NCBI GenBank assembly: GCA_001179505.1
Contig: CDMY01000336.1
Coordinates: 124,001-188,000, forward strand
From: Vitrella brassicaformis
Lineage: Eukaryota; Sar; Vitrellaceae
Length of the DNA: 64,000 nt
Direction: 5' to 3'
The notes beneath the pieces were generated by a model. The model searched no databases. It worked only from the letters and a program-made list of their open reading frames with translations, and was not told the origin of the DNA. The translations under genes were made by a program, and so were the position numbers. This document shows, piece by piece, positions 1-12,223 of this stretch (position 1 is its first letter; every line of letters starts with the position of its first letter).

Positions 1-3000
1 GTCTCAATCCTCTTGAGGAAGGCCCTAAACCGCCGCACAAACTCCTCGTTGTACTGCTCCTCAACACTGAATCGCTTCTGCCCGCCGGGCTGTTCCTCAG
101 CCCTGCTCTGAATCACTCCCACCTGCATACCATGCAGACAGGCGCATCGGATCGTGCGCATCAATCGGCGTATCCATCCATCCAACCATCCCTTACTTAC
201 CTCATGTATGTCGAGCAGGTGCTGCAGTTTCTTGTGCTGCCGGAGCGGCCCCAACACAGACGATGAGCTGCGCTGCGTCATTATGCCCGATCTCGTGCGG
301 CCCCTGTCGATGTCCCGCAGCGTGGGCAGCCGCGCCATGCCCCTCCCCTGCTGCTGTCGGTCGCCATCTGCCGCAAGAGACACGGCTTTTTTTTCGCCGC
401 CCACCTGGAATGAGGACTGCTGTCTTGACGGCTGCCGGAGGATGGACTTAGGCCGGGGCTCCTCCTCACGGGCCATGTCGTCTATGGCATCTCCAGTGAT
501 GACGCAACCTCGCCTGCCGCGGGCTGCCTGTAGAGGGGGAGACAGATGGATGGGGGAATGTGTGAATGGGATCTTACGTGCTTTAGTGCCACGTCGGGAG
601 TCTCGGTGAGGAAGGCACTGAGGGCACACAACAGAAAGGGCATCCATAATCGGGGAAACGACACACTCACGGTTTTCGAAACTTTGGGCTCCAGTCCTTG
701 GGCGACTCGTCGACCTCGAGGGACTCATATGTGTATCCCCCACCCAGCACGGCGGACGACGCACTCGAGCTCATCGGAACAAGATCCTTCGCCTCCTCTG
801 TCTCTACACTCACCTCTGTCTCACCAGCAATGCTCTCGTCTTCCTCCCGGCTTGCCGTCTTCTCCGGCCTCATGGTTCGATCCTGCATCGCCCTCTCCCG
901 GCGTTTCTGTCTCTTAGCTGCCTCAGCCACGGCCAGCTGGTGGCGGAATCTTCGTTTGGTGACTTTGGTGTGGTGGTTGGAGGAAATGGTGTAGGCCTGC
1001 GAGAGGTCGACGCGCATCCGCTCCAGGAGCGCCATGCGTCCGAGGGCCTCACAGAACTCGTCGAATGTGAGGTCAGTCATGCCGTCGAGGTGCTGGCTGT
1101 CCTCTGGCTGCCGCTTGCACAGACCGAAGACTGACATGGCGTCCTTGGCGGTGAATCCCTGAACAGGCGGACAGGCGGACAGGCGGACAGATGGATGGGT
1201 GCGATGGTAGGGGAATGGAAGGGCGTCAAGTCAATAGGGTGTGGCTGTTGGTGTTACAATGTTACTTACTGTGTCGAATATCTTGAGCATCTGGGTCAGG
1301 TCCACAAGATGAGACATGCTGTCGCCATAGCTGCATTCATCACCGTCATATGCACACAGCGACAACTGAAGGCAAATGGGCCCATTGCTCACTTGGTGTA
1401 TAGCTTCTTGAGCCTCTTTCGATGATCCAGGATGGCAATCTTGACCTGAGCAACAACAAAAATGTTCGCAGCTTCTCAGCCCTGCCTGCCGGAATTCCCT
1501 CGCTGCGCTGACCGACCTGCGGGAGTCTCATAGGGTGTCTTGGAAAAGGCGAGAATGGAAACACCAGCAGTCTTGGGAACACACACCCATTCATCAGCTG
1601 GTGGAAGGCCGCCGACACAGGTACATCCTCATACACCTTGACACTCAGTCGAATCAGCAGCTCCATCAGGTGATGCCGACACAGAGGCGCCAATGTCTCG
1701 GAAGTGGACGTCAGCGGCAGCAACGTCCCGCCGCGCATTGTGTCATTAGGCGGCACCTTCAGCGTCTGAAAGATCAGCTGCTGCAGGTCGGCCAAGGACA
1801 GCTCGGGGAGCATCTCAACCTCCGCCGGGGGATCTCGGTCAGCCGATCCAAGGACCCCGCCCTGCCGCCTGTGCAGCCGGAGGACGTTCAGCAGCGATGG
1901 GTCTCGGGGGAAGCACCCCAGCAGGTGGAAGAGGTCGTATAGGTCGAGTTGTGCCAGTAGCGGCCACGCTGTGCTGCGGCCGGCGATGATGGCCCACACT
2001 TCCAGCAAAGCAGCGTAACAAGACTTGAGCTCCTGCCAAAGGTGATCATTGAGGGCAGAGACACGAGGACGAGAAGTGAGTAAGTGGAGTGCACCATACT
2101 GGAGATCTCACCTCCATGAGGTCCGCTTCGTCGTCGGCCCCACAAAGCAAGAGGAAGTCGATCTTTGATGTATCAGACTCAAACCGACGATGCAGCTGCA
2201 ATGAATGAACAGGGAGGGACATATCAACAACATACATCCAAGACGGCCCCTCCCTCCCCCCACCTGGTCTCTCTTGTCTCACTCACCTCTTGTTCTTCCT
2301 TCTGCTCGGCCTGCCTGGCCAGGTCTTTCTCCACGGCCTTGTCGGTCGTCTCCCTCTCCTCCCTACCCATCAGCTGCGCACGCTCCTTGGCCTTGGACAG
2401 CAGCACACGGCACTCACGCGACAGCTTCTGGAAGTCCGACACGATGTGACTGGGGATGCTCACGAGCGGCTCCACCGTCACGTCATTCATACCGGGGAGA
2501 AACTCCCGCCTGATCGACCCGCCGTGAGCTTCTGTGTCGAATACTCTGACGAGAGAGGGGAATGCCATCTCGGGCGGCGACTCGTATGCCTGGCCCTTTC
2601 TTTCCCACACAAGAAGGGCTCTCCTGCCCATACTCATTTTCTGCCTCCGCCTGTTCGGGTCTGGCGTGCCGTGTCTCTCCAGCAAGAAGTCGGCTTCGCC
2701 GTATGCACACTCAGGGAAGGGCAACTCCGGCAGGTCCTTGGCGAGATGGAAACGACCGTCAAGCTCGAAGAAGTAATAGTGGGTGCCGGGAGGGAGGAGC
2801 AGCTCACGATAATAGTGGACCTGATGACACAGACCGATGTCGGTCTGGCGTCTCTCTCACCTTGCTAGTGTGTGTACTGTGTGTGCACGTGTATGCCAAC
2901 CTCAAGGACAGAGATGGCTTGTCTTCTCAGCTCGATAGGGGCATAGTTGAGGTCGCTGAGTCTGAGCATGACCTTGTCCCCCTGCGGCAGGGGCCCTGAC

Positions 3001-5685
3001 TGGGGATGCTTCCACACAAACCGATGGAGACTGCATCGCTCGCACACCCAACAGCGGCCCTGGGATGACAGACAGACATGCACCACACACCGGTCTGCTG
3101 GGGCCGCCCAGTAACATGCATGTCCGTAAGGAATATTGTCACCGACCTTCAGAATGGCGTCTTGTGGCGTCCAGGAGGCATCAGCCTCCTTCTCTTCCAC
3201 CCCTGCTGCAGAGGATGAGCCTGAGCTGGATGTCGACACGGCCGCTTCAGTCCTCGCAAGCCGCCACTTGGCGTATCCTGCCCTACAGATAACACAAAAC
3301 ACACAACACTTCCTTGAGGCAACCTCCTTCGTGTCGTCGTCACATACCAGGGAGATGGTATGCCTTCCACAGGATCATTTCCTCATGGTCTCCCTCCTGC
3401 GCGGCCTCTTCAGCCATCCCGGTGCGAGAGCTGTGGACGGAACCCTCCACCCATGGCGGGGCGCTGCTTGTGATCAGGCCTAGCCGGGTGAGCAAGGCGT
3501 GTCTGAACCCCTGATGCTGCTTGGTTTTGAGAAGGTGGATGGCCGACAGCGCGCTGTTGCCTCGCATGGCCTCCAGAAGAAAGTCAAGCGTCTGCACCTC
3601 CTCAGGTGACTTCGATTGCCCTGCCTTTGTCGAGTCGGCGGCCTCGGGCGGACATATAAAAGCGCCAGCGTTCTCGGCAGCGTCCAGATGCGTCAGCTTC
3701 TGGTGTCTCGCCACGGCCTGCCATAGCATGTTCCACATCCTCACGTCGGAACAGTTCTGCCCCCTAACCCTGAGATCACGCAACCCGCGGTTGCAGAGCA
3801 GGCCCTCAGATACACCCTTAATCGCCCGAGCGTCTCCCCAGCAGTGGCTGATATTCAGCAGCTCCAGAGTGTTGTTGTGGCACAGCAGGTAGCGCACCCA
3901 CGGCCACGATGTATCAGCTAAGGCGTTGCCAGATATGTCCAGCCTCTGGAGCCCCGCCGCTGTGGCGATCTGGTGTAAGAGCGGGGCCACCAAAGCCACT
4001 ATGCCGGTAAAGACGGATGGGGCAGTAGAGGACCGCTGGCTGACCGCCTCGCTTTCAGTGATAGTGTCGAGGGTGCCAGCGTGTCTTTGCATCGAGGCAC
4101 TGCTGTCAGGTGAAGGATCCTTGAACCCTACCTTGCCCTTGGTCAATCGTGGCGCCGCGTCCAGGCCATCGGGCGGCTCCAGGTCAGCGAGATTAATGGT
4201 CGTTGAGGACAGAGGCGATGGATGTGTCAGTGTCTGTGCACCTCCATGGTCTTGTGGGGTCTCCCTTTTGTCTTTGGGGTGTTGTGGGGTTTCGAGCAGA
4301 GAGAGGAGGGAGGGGATGGAAGGAAGGGCGGGTTCTTGGGGAGGCCGCTGGTACTTGGGGGAACTGAACAAAACCGATGACGATATCTGGGCTGCAACAG
4401 ACAGATCCACTCAACCCAACGATCAGCAAACATGTGTCCGCGACCACCCACCTTTCCTGAGTTCCCCGCCCAGCCCGCAGTTGCGGAGAGCGATGTGTCT
4501 CAATGTCTTCAGCCGTCTCAGTGCGTCCGTCACAGCCTCCACCGTCCTCATCCCCACGTAGCTTCCCTCAATCTCCAGCGTCTCCAGCCGCTGACCCTCC
4601 ACTGCTGACGCCACAATCTTGGCCAAGCCGTCATCCGGCAGCCAGTTGCCCACTAGCTCAACCACTCGAGGACGGAGGCCACTTGAGGGATGGACGGTCT
4701 TTGCCAATGCAGCGCACTGCGTCGTATCCCCGGGAAGTGGGCCGCCCTCCAGACGAAAGTGCTCAGCGAAATGTGGCGGCGGATAGAGAGGCACAACTCG
4801 CAGAGTCTGACACATCGGCAGATACACTTCGTCGTACAGAGCCATTGGGTCCCTTGCTGCCGTCTCTTCCTCTGCCGTCTTGGTTTCAGGAGGCTCCTCT
4901 CTCCGCTCGAACGTGCCGACGAGCTCTTCAGAAACAATGCGGAAAGCAGAGTCTTCCGCCATCAGCCTGTCAAGCTCTTCTTCAAGAGACACGGCCTTGC
5001 CAAGGGCAGGGACCGAAATGCCCTCCAATGAGAAGATCTCGGTGACACTCCGACGATGCATGAGGGTCTCGAGGAATGCGGCCGTGGGGGAGTCACCAGA
5101 TGGCGTAAAGTGCACGGCGGCCGCCTCTTCTCTGTCGCCAATGACGACATTTGCATCGTCATGCGCCATGAGTTGCAGGACGGTCATGAGCTGGCCTATA
5201 AGGCCCTGGTGTTCCGCCTCTGCCTCGCCGACCGTCGCACTGCTGCTGCTGCTCGACATGACACTGCGGCTGCGCACGCTGACACTCCCCCTGGACACGG
5301 GGGAGCCCTCCGACTCGTTGCCTGTCCATCTTCTATGCGCAGATGGGAACCTGGAGGACCGCCTCTTTTTGTCCTTGCCCTTCTTGTCCGCATACACGAG
5401 GTCCAGCAAGGCCTCCATCGATGGCAGGGTCACCCCCGTCGCGCTCTGCTTCACATAAGATGGGTTTAGTCGCGCCAGCTCGGCGGCCGACGTCTTGGTG
5501 CGGTAGTTCTTGAGCACATCAGCCATCTTCTTGAGCACCTCAGCCTTCAAGGCCGACGTCTGGATGACGTCATGATTCTGGCGTTTGGCTTTGGCTGCTG
5601 CCGGTGACACTTGCGTGGATGTGCTGTCGAGGCGCCTCGCTGGGACGGCGGAGGAGGCCTTGAGGGGAATGAACAGCGCCATCAT
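1..5685 (-). CDS. Large leucine-rich-repeat protein with carbohydrate-module-like and EF-hand-like parts (3' end beyond window)
   Basis: Twelve exons can be joined with matching phases: 5685-4452, 4391-3348, 3277-3147, 3059-2901, 2820-2287, 2195-2112, 2032-1517, 1445-1393, 1330-1270, 1158-671, 513-201 and 122 to beyond base 1, giving at least 1,579 codons. The start is a double ATG at 5685, because no ATG lies upstream in that frame; an extra 5' exon is possible. The first two exons carry ribonuclease-inhibitor-type leucine-rich repeats (for example LETLEIEGSYVG and LQRLDISGNALAD). Exon 5 encodes LLPPGTHYYFFELDGRF, which resembles the beta-strand pattern of AMPK-type glycogen-binding modules. 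The 1330-1270 and 1158-671 exons encode an EF-hand-like helix pair around LTFDEFCEALG without a clear calcium loop. A basic coiled-coil region and Ser/Glu-rich stretches follow. Function is unknown; a scaffold role is inference from the domains. Gene structure is well supported, domain names less so. Confidence 0.7.
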
Positions 5686-6660
5686 CCCAGGGAACTTCAA
5701 CTTTGACGCTGCCGCTGTCAAGACTGGGGGCGGCCTGGGGGTGCATGCGATGGGACACACGGCTCCACAAACCAGGATCGGGACTGGGGAGGGAGACACA
5801 ACGGCTTCTCGCTCAGATTTCTGTATTGCGTGATATTGCCCGATGGTTTTTGGTGTGTGATATTTTTCACGCCGTGATAAATTCACGTGTGAAACCAAAT
5901 AAAGCGGGATGGGCGCGAAGTGCCAAGCGGTCCTTCTATGCCCTTGAACTTCAATCTTTTGCCTTCACCCACCCACCCACAGCTACGGCGGCTGCCTCGT
6001 CCATCTGGCGCACCTGCCGACAGCTTTTCCTCTGGGTCTGCCATGGTGGGTCTGTTTCGGAGTGACAATTAGTGAATGCCAACGACCTGCCCACGTTGTT
6101 GATGCCATTGTCCTTACCAAGGCATGTGTCGCACGTACAGCTACCACAGCTTCCTGCATCGCGCAGGAGGCTGGGAGCTGCTCTGGCAACCGCCCCATGG
6201 CCCTTTCTGCTTCCTTGCAAGCCTGACTCTCACTCCCTCACATTACGGCTGCGCAAGGGATGGAGATGATGGATCAATCAGTGCGTGTAAACATACAATG
6301 GGTTTGCGTGTCTCTATCTACCTTGCGTATGCATCTGAATAAAAGGCAGTCACTGTCACTACTACTCTCCCTCCCTCTCACCCCCCACTGGCGCCCAGCA
6401 CGTGCGCTTTGAGGCTTCGCGATCCCTCAAAGAAGAAACACCGATAACTGACTGACTCACTGGCCGATCACCGAATTCATTAATTAACCAGAAGGACACG
6501 TGCAATGCACACACTCACGTCCGACAAAATGACGAAAAAACGACGGCTCACTGTTCCGGCCGTCATCACCGCTGTCATGCCAATTTCAAGCCATACACCC
6601 ACATCTCATAAAAACAACACCAGCACACGGCCATGCCTCCCTGGATCTAGTCAGTGTCCA
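5686..6660. other. Intergenic spacer without a supported gene
   Basis: This 975-base stretch lies between the start of the LRR gene and the stop of the MYND-cyclophilin gene, both on the minus strand. It holds only short overlapping frames. One minus-strand frame from an ATG near 6042 could be a non-coding or upstream exon of the LRR gene, but I could not connect it by phase. AT-richer sequence with GTGATAT/GTGATAAA motifs around 5835-5880 may belong to the LRR promoter. Confidence 0.4.
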
Positions 6661-9600
6661 TCATGCCGTCATCACGCCGCTGTTCGTGATGACGACGGGC
6701 ACCCTGGGCGCCCGCATCGGCCGGTCCCTGGCCGCTGCCGCCACCTCGTCGTAAGGGCTGCCGTCGCTTCGAGTCACCTGCTGCCCGCCTGTCGTGCTGA
6801 TGCGGTCAACCAAGGACAAGCCCGAACCGTTGTCGAGCTCCCCGATGACGCAGTAGCTCAACGGAGCCGTGGAGAGCCGCCTGCTGGCCGTGATGAAGAA
6901 CCGGCTCCCTGCAGGTATCATCGACGACGGAGAAGGAAAGGAACAAATTGCATGTGCAGGCACATGCGTGTGCCTGCTGCTTGCGTGGCGTGTCTGTGAG
7001 GCGTGCGCTGCGCGTACCGTAGACGTACTTCTTCTTGTTGTCGTAGACGCCGACCAGCGCGAGCTGCCCGGGGTTGTTGGGCGGCACCAGAGCGTTCTCT
7101 TGGTCCGTCCCCAGGGCGGCGAGGCCCTCGCTCACTCTTGGCTTCCGTCTGGCCGTGTGTGCGGCGGCGGAGTCCAGGTAGCCGCCATAGATGGCCTCGG
7201 ATTCGATGACCGAGTCGATGTGGGTGTTTACATAGCACAGGGGGTACCCCTTGCTGCCGGCGTGCGAGTAGCCCGAGTACTGCACACAGACACACAGACA
7301 GACACACAGAAAAGGGGCGCATGAATGAATCGTCGTCTGTGCCGATGTGTGTGTATCTGTTGGCTGGTGGTGGGTGGGCTGACCTTGGTGCTGCCGCTGC
7401 ATAGTGCCGCGAAGATGGCTGCACTGAGTGGCGTGATGTCCCAGTAGAGCTTGAACACCAGCCGCCCTTCATTCTTGCCGTCGACGCTGATGTCCAAGTA
7501 CACACGATCTGCCTTGACCTGCAAACAACAAAACACACACACACACACACGAGAGAGAGAGAAGACATGCAGAGATCGATGCAAGCACTTTCTGTTGCCG
7601 CTTGTGGGTCACCTGCGAAGGGTTGATCGGCCTACTGATGACCTTTTCTGCCTCCCGGAGCCGTTTGAGGATTTCGTTGCAGGTGTTGGCAAGGTTCTTG
7701 TTGCCTGGCTTGACACGGAGGGAAATCAGTCCATACAGATCGGTCTCCTTCCGCACACACACACACACACACACACACACAGGGGATGTCGATTGGGTGT
7801 GAGTGTGTGATGGTGTGCGTGCGAGAGCGTGGGAGTGGGTGTTGCACCACCTTGAGTAGGGCGGGCCACATGCGCCAGTCGACTTGGTACTGCATGTAGG
7901 TGATGCTGCTGCTCAGGGAAGCCTGACCATTCGCGGTGCTCTGCACAACCAGACCACGCGCACAAGGATGCATCCCATCCCCCCCCCCCCCCCCCCCCCC
8001 CCCCCNNNNNNNNNNNNNNNNNNNNNNNNNNNNNNNNNNNNNNNNNNNNNNNNNNNNNNNNNNNNNNNNNNNNNNNNNNNNNNNNNNNNNNNNNNNNNNN
8101 NNNNNNNNNNNNNNNNNNNNNNNNNNNNNNNNNNNNNNNNNNNNNNNNNNNNNNNNNNNNNNNNNNNNNNNNNNNNNNNNNNNNNNNNNNNNNNNNNNNN
8201 NNNNNNNNNNNNNNNNNNNNNNNNNNNNNNNNNNNNNNNNNNNNNNNNNNNNNNNNNNNNNNNNNNNNNNNNNNNNNNNNNNNNNNNNNNNNNNNNNNNN
8301 NNNNNCCCCCCCCCCCCCCCCCCCCCCGGCTGTGCCTTTCTGCCCACCTTGCTGTCGTGTGCCCGTCTGAGGGTCCTCTCCATCTTCTTGAGCTCAGTGA
8401 CGGCCTCCTCAAACGTCGCAACCGCCAGCTTCTTCTCTCCAGGCGGCACCTCACCATCAGCCGTCTCGACGTCAGGGCTCCCACGCCGCTCGGCCTCGGG
8501 TATCTCGCCGCCTGCACGTCTTGCGCACTCGATGAGTCGCTGGTATGGGACGGGGGGAGTGTGTCTGAGTGTTTCCACGTCCCAGATGAACTCCTTCTCC
8601 ACCTTCTTGACGAACTTGGACAGAGCCGACTCGGTGATGACTGCCTTGTCAATCGTCGACATGCCCGCAGCCTGACAAACAGACAGACAGACAGACAGAC
8701 AGGGACACACACACATTCTCTGCTTGTGTGTTTGTGTCCCTGTGTGTATTGGAGTCAGTCAGTCATTCGTTCACCTGCAGCCGGTGTATGTCGCTGTTGA
8801 CCTTCTTGTCGAGCTCGACGGCCACCGGCAAAACCACCGCCTCCAGCCACCGCTGCACCATCCTGTGCACCCAGCAGGTGCCGGGAACTTTGGGCAGGCC
8901 CTCGTCGTCGAATGCCTCCCATGGTGGACACATCAGCCGCGGGTAGGTGAACGTTGCATCCATCGTCCACCCGAAGTGGTCCCTCATGGCCTCCATGAAG
9001 GCGCTCACAAAGAGCATCTCAGGGGCGGGCACGGCCTTGACGCCGCAGTCCAGCATGACTGGCACACAGACGGGGCAGTTCGGGATGCTGAGCACCACCC
9101 TCTTAATGACGAGGCCCCGTGATGTGTAGTCCTTGACGGCGGTGTCGATGAAGCTCCATATCGGCTCATCGCCGACCTGGACGCCAGTCAAGTCGAAGGG
9201 CAGCCACCTGATCGACGTCACGGTGTGTGGAGGGTCGGTGCTGAACATGGCGTCGAGCGAGAGGGCGCGGAATGCCGTCTGGTCATCCAGTGGGGCGCTC
9301 TCTTTGACCGTCAAAACCACACTTAGATGGCTGTCGGCAGCGGCGCCTGGCTTGCTGTGTTCTTCGATGGCCGATGTGATCTCACGCTCCTCCCGCGCCC
9401 TCTGCAGGGCGACGAACGTCTCGAAATCGATCCAGCCGATGTGCAGAAGCGCCACAGTGCGCGGAAAGACCTTGATCAGCAGCTCCCGAAACACTAAGCA
9501 CTGCTCTTTGTGCCGGTCACGCCAGTCGGTGGCAGCACAAGCTAAGGAACACACACCACAGTCAACACAACACATGCTCTCCTCTCTCCTTTCCCCTGAT

Positions 9601-10375
9601 GGTGTGTGCGTGGTTACTCTGGGAGCAGTAGGAGACCTCATGGCAGAGGCGACAGCGGTGCTTCTTGGCGAACCCATCAGCGCACAGCTGCATCGGAAGC
9701 ACCTCGACTGAGGCACCTGCAGTGCAGGACAACACAACACACAAACAGCACCATCATGGCACCATTTATCTGCCACCTAGCACACGTGGCTGTCCCCATC
9801 CATCCATCCATCCATCCATTGCCTTCACATACCAATGGGTGTCGCTGCCCATCCCGCTGCCCATGCGCCAACTCCTCGGTCGTGTGTGGGGTGCCCAGCT
9901 CATCCGACACATCCAATGCCGTCGTGCTGCTCTCACTTGACGGTGCTGAGGGGGAGGACGCCTGCAGCTGGTTGGCAGCAGCAACGTGACCCTGGGGGCC
10001 GTGCAGACCGAGAGCTTCCGTAGTAATCATCATGTAGCGGGGCCGACCGTCCTCCATGTGGGCGTACCCCCGGATGGGCGCCGCGTCTGTGCCGCCAAAC
10101 GACACCTCAATAGGCTGCAGGCTGCTGGCATCGACCCCTACCCTTGCTCCTTCGATGCGGGATCTGATCTCAGCTGGAATGGATTCGGCGAGAGAGTGGG
10201 CTTCAGAGCTGCCACGTCCATCGGGCTGGTCCGTCGGGCACGTCCATCGACACTGCAGCCCCGCCGCCACGTCCGTCATGTCAACGGCACCTCCACAACC
10301 GGGGGTGGGCTTGGGAGGATTCTCCTCGAACTCTTTGATGCGGGCGATGACGCGGGACATAGATTTGTCCGCCAT
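6661..10375 (-). CDS. MYND-finger protein with C-terminal cyclophilin-like domain (contains assembly gap)
   Basis: Exons with matching phases are 10375-9829, 9716-9618, 9541-8775 and 8671 into the gap, then 7940-7851, 7747-7613, 7518-7384, 7279-7018 and 6908-6661. The start is ATG 10375 (MADKSMSRVI). A MYND-type zinc finger spans the second splice junction: cysteines in RCRLC, SYCSQTC and then WRDRHKEQC, with one extra residue before the histidine. A roughly 250-residue central region resembles, weakly, the part following the finger in MSS51-like proteins. The C-terminal 220 residues start with VYLDISVDGKNEGRLVFKLY and read like a divergent peptidyl-prolyl isomerase; the canonical Arg/Phe catalytic pair is not evident, so activity is doubtful. 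The splice at 8775/8671 is phase-consistent, but an ATG at 8660 could instead begin a separate cyclophilin gene. Exons inside the 300 N are missing. The 5' end lies 124 bases head to head from the bL28 gene. Confidence 0.6.
7978..8327. other. Assembly gap of 300 N bounded by C runs
   Basis: Exactly 300 unknown bases (8006-8305) are flanked by uninterrupted C runs of 28 bases on the left and about 22 on the right. The gap lies inside the MYND-cyclophilin gene, so part of an exon and at least one intron border are missing. The homopolymer flanks look like the place where sequencing failed, and some of the C bases may be artefact. Confidence 0.95.
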
Positions 10376-10410
10376 CTTCCAATGGTGGCATTCAAGGTTT
10401 CCCCGCAGCG

Positions 10411-10417
10411 GCGAGCT
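10411..10417 (+). promoter_or_regulatory. GCGAGCT promoter motif copy (MYND-cyclophilin / bL28)
   Basis: The site reads GGCGAGCTTAGCC and lies in the 124-base region between the divergent starts at 10375 and 10500. It shares the 12-mer GCGAGCTTAGCC with the site upstream of the esterase gene at 12127. Confidence 0.45.
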
Positions 10418-10499
10418 TAGCCACGTCGACGATGGGTTCCAGGGTTTCAAACTCTAAGCAGGTCACAGAAGCACACTTTAAGATGAGAGCACCCTTCAG

Positions 10500-11875
10500 A
10501 TGAGTGCTCTGGTGAAGATGAGTGCGCTCGTGGCGCTCCTCATGGGCAGCGCACTTTCACATGAGGTGAGGATGGTATGCTGGGGGAAGGGAGGCAGCCA
10601 CAGCCAGATCTGTGGGTGGCCTCGCGCCGAGGGTGTTTGCTTCATGTGTGCCTGCCTGTGTGTGGCGTCATCAACATCAGGTGCCGCTTCTCGACGCCCT
10701 TGAGGCAGCCGAGGCCTTCCTGGGACCTGCCATTGCCGGTATGATGCTCCCTGAGCGGCTCATCTGGCTGTGTGTGTGGTCACTTTGTGTTGCTGTGCTG
10801 TTCCTTGCTCCACAGGTCAACGATCTTTCTCCTCCTCCCCCATGGCTTTGCCTCGGTCCTCCTCCCCCGTCTTTCGGCCTCGCAGTGGCCTGTCCTCCCT
10901 CCAGATGGCCAACAGAGAGAGCAGACACAAGGAATTCACGAGGGTGAGTCAGCAACACCTACGCAGGCAGCCAAGTAGATGGGGCAATCATGGGCAACGA
11001 ATGGTCTGGCGTGTGTTGTGTTGATCAGGGGAAGAAGTTTCGAACGATCGGGACGTCGTCGATAGCGCGCCACTATGCGCTGCAGGGGAGGGGCGGCGGC
11101 ATGCCGCGCGTCCACCCCATCACCGGCAAACCCCTCAAGCCACTCGTGCTGCCTGTCGCAAGGTCAGGCAGCGAGCCAGGCCAACGACTGACTGACTGAT
11201 CAATGTCAAGTGCCTCTCTCTCCGTGGTGCAGGTGTATGTTGTTGGGCAAGATGGCCAACACGCGGCGAATGAAGCGCAGCTTCTCAATGAAGGCCACGC
11301 ACAAACCACAAAAAGTCAGAATCGAATCAGACAGCAAGGGAAGAGAGCCGTGCCACATGGTGTGAATGCCTGGGCTCTCCTGTGTTGTGTGGTGTTGAGT
11401 GTGGTGCAGGTGAATCTTCAGTGGAAGCGGATGTGGTGGGAGGAGGGCAACAGGTTCGTCCGCCTGAGGGTGTCCGTCAAGGGACTCAGAACCATCCGCA
11501 AATACGGACTCGACAAGGTGGGTGCGTTTGCGTGCAGGCAGACAGCAGACAGACAGTCAGAGTTCACCATCCCGTATTCGTCCCACGAATGCTTTTCGTC
11601 ACCCCCTGGCTGTCTCTTTCGTGCCTGCAGGCTGCCCGCAAGTTCGGTCTTGATCTCAGTCAGCGGAAGCTCTGGGCAGGCACCGCACCTCTGCAGAGGT
11701 CAGTCTGTCAGAATGGCAGCCAAACGAACCATGGCCAAAGAATCAGCCCAAGTGTGTGTTGTGGTGTTTCTTTCTCTGTAGGGGCGGCCGGCGACGGCGG
11801 TCGGGAGAGGAGGGCGAGGAGGAGGAGGTGGAGGAAGAGCCTGTGGAAGCGCCAGAGCAGGCCGTCCTGGCATGA
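10500..11875 (+). CDS. rpl28: Organellar (probably plastid) 50S ribosomal protein bL28
   Basis: Eight exons join in phase (10500-10565, 10681-10738, 10816-10943, 11029-11162, 11233-11314, 11410-11517, 11631-11698, 11782-11875) to give 245 residues. Residues 1-20 form a hydrophobic signal peptide. A Ser/Arg/Pro-rich transit-like segment follows, giving the two-part leader typical of complex plastids. The mature part holds the bL28 core: [16 protein letters not shown], then [20 protein letters not shown] and a segment ending in [12 protein letters not shown]. An acidic Glu-rich tail ends the protein, which is an extension relative to bacterial bL28 (about 78 residues). The protein would sit in the large subunit of the plastid ribosome. 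Plastid rather than mitochondrial location is inferred from the signal peptide. Confidence 0.88.
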
Positions 11876-12223
11876 CTTGGCTGAGAGTGAAAGACTGGTG
11901 TGTCTTTGAAATGTAGCTTGGCTTGGCTTGCTTGGTAGAGGAGAGGGATGTGCACCTGACTGTGTTTGCACTGACTTGGGGGGGCACACATAGCCGTCGC
12001 AATGCGATGACGCCGACCGAGAGAAACCGGCCACACGCACCTCCGCGAATCGTTCTTACGTATCCCTTCGGGGGGCCGGGGGGCAAGGTCCCTGTGAGGT
12101 TAACGAACGAACGAACGAACGCACCTGCGAGCTTAGCCTATCCCCCCTTTTTCCTTTTCTCCTTTCCCCTTCCACCTTGGCCTTGCGAAGGAGCCTCAGC
12201 TCTCTCCATCAATCGGTTTGGTA
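11876..12223. other. Short spacer between bL28 and esterase genes
   Basis: The spacer contains the bL28 3' region, a GAAC tandem repeat (about 12105-12120) and a pyrimidine-rich stretch before the esterase start. No gene is visible. Confidence 0.5.
12127..12133 (+). promoter_or_regulatory. GCGAGCT promoter motif copy (esterase gene)
   Basis: The site reads TGCGAGCTTAGCC, 91 bases before the esterase ATG at 12224, and is followed by a pyrimidine-rich run. Confidence 0.45.

Noticed and set aside
154-609. Plus-strand 151-codon frame at the left end
   Set aside because: It is the reverse of two exons of the LRR gene, whose minus-strand splice phases match.
7884-8712. Frames reading through the N gap with polyglycine or polyproline
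   Set aside because: The unknown residues and homopolymers are artefacts of the assembly gap.
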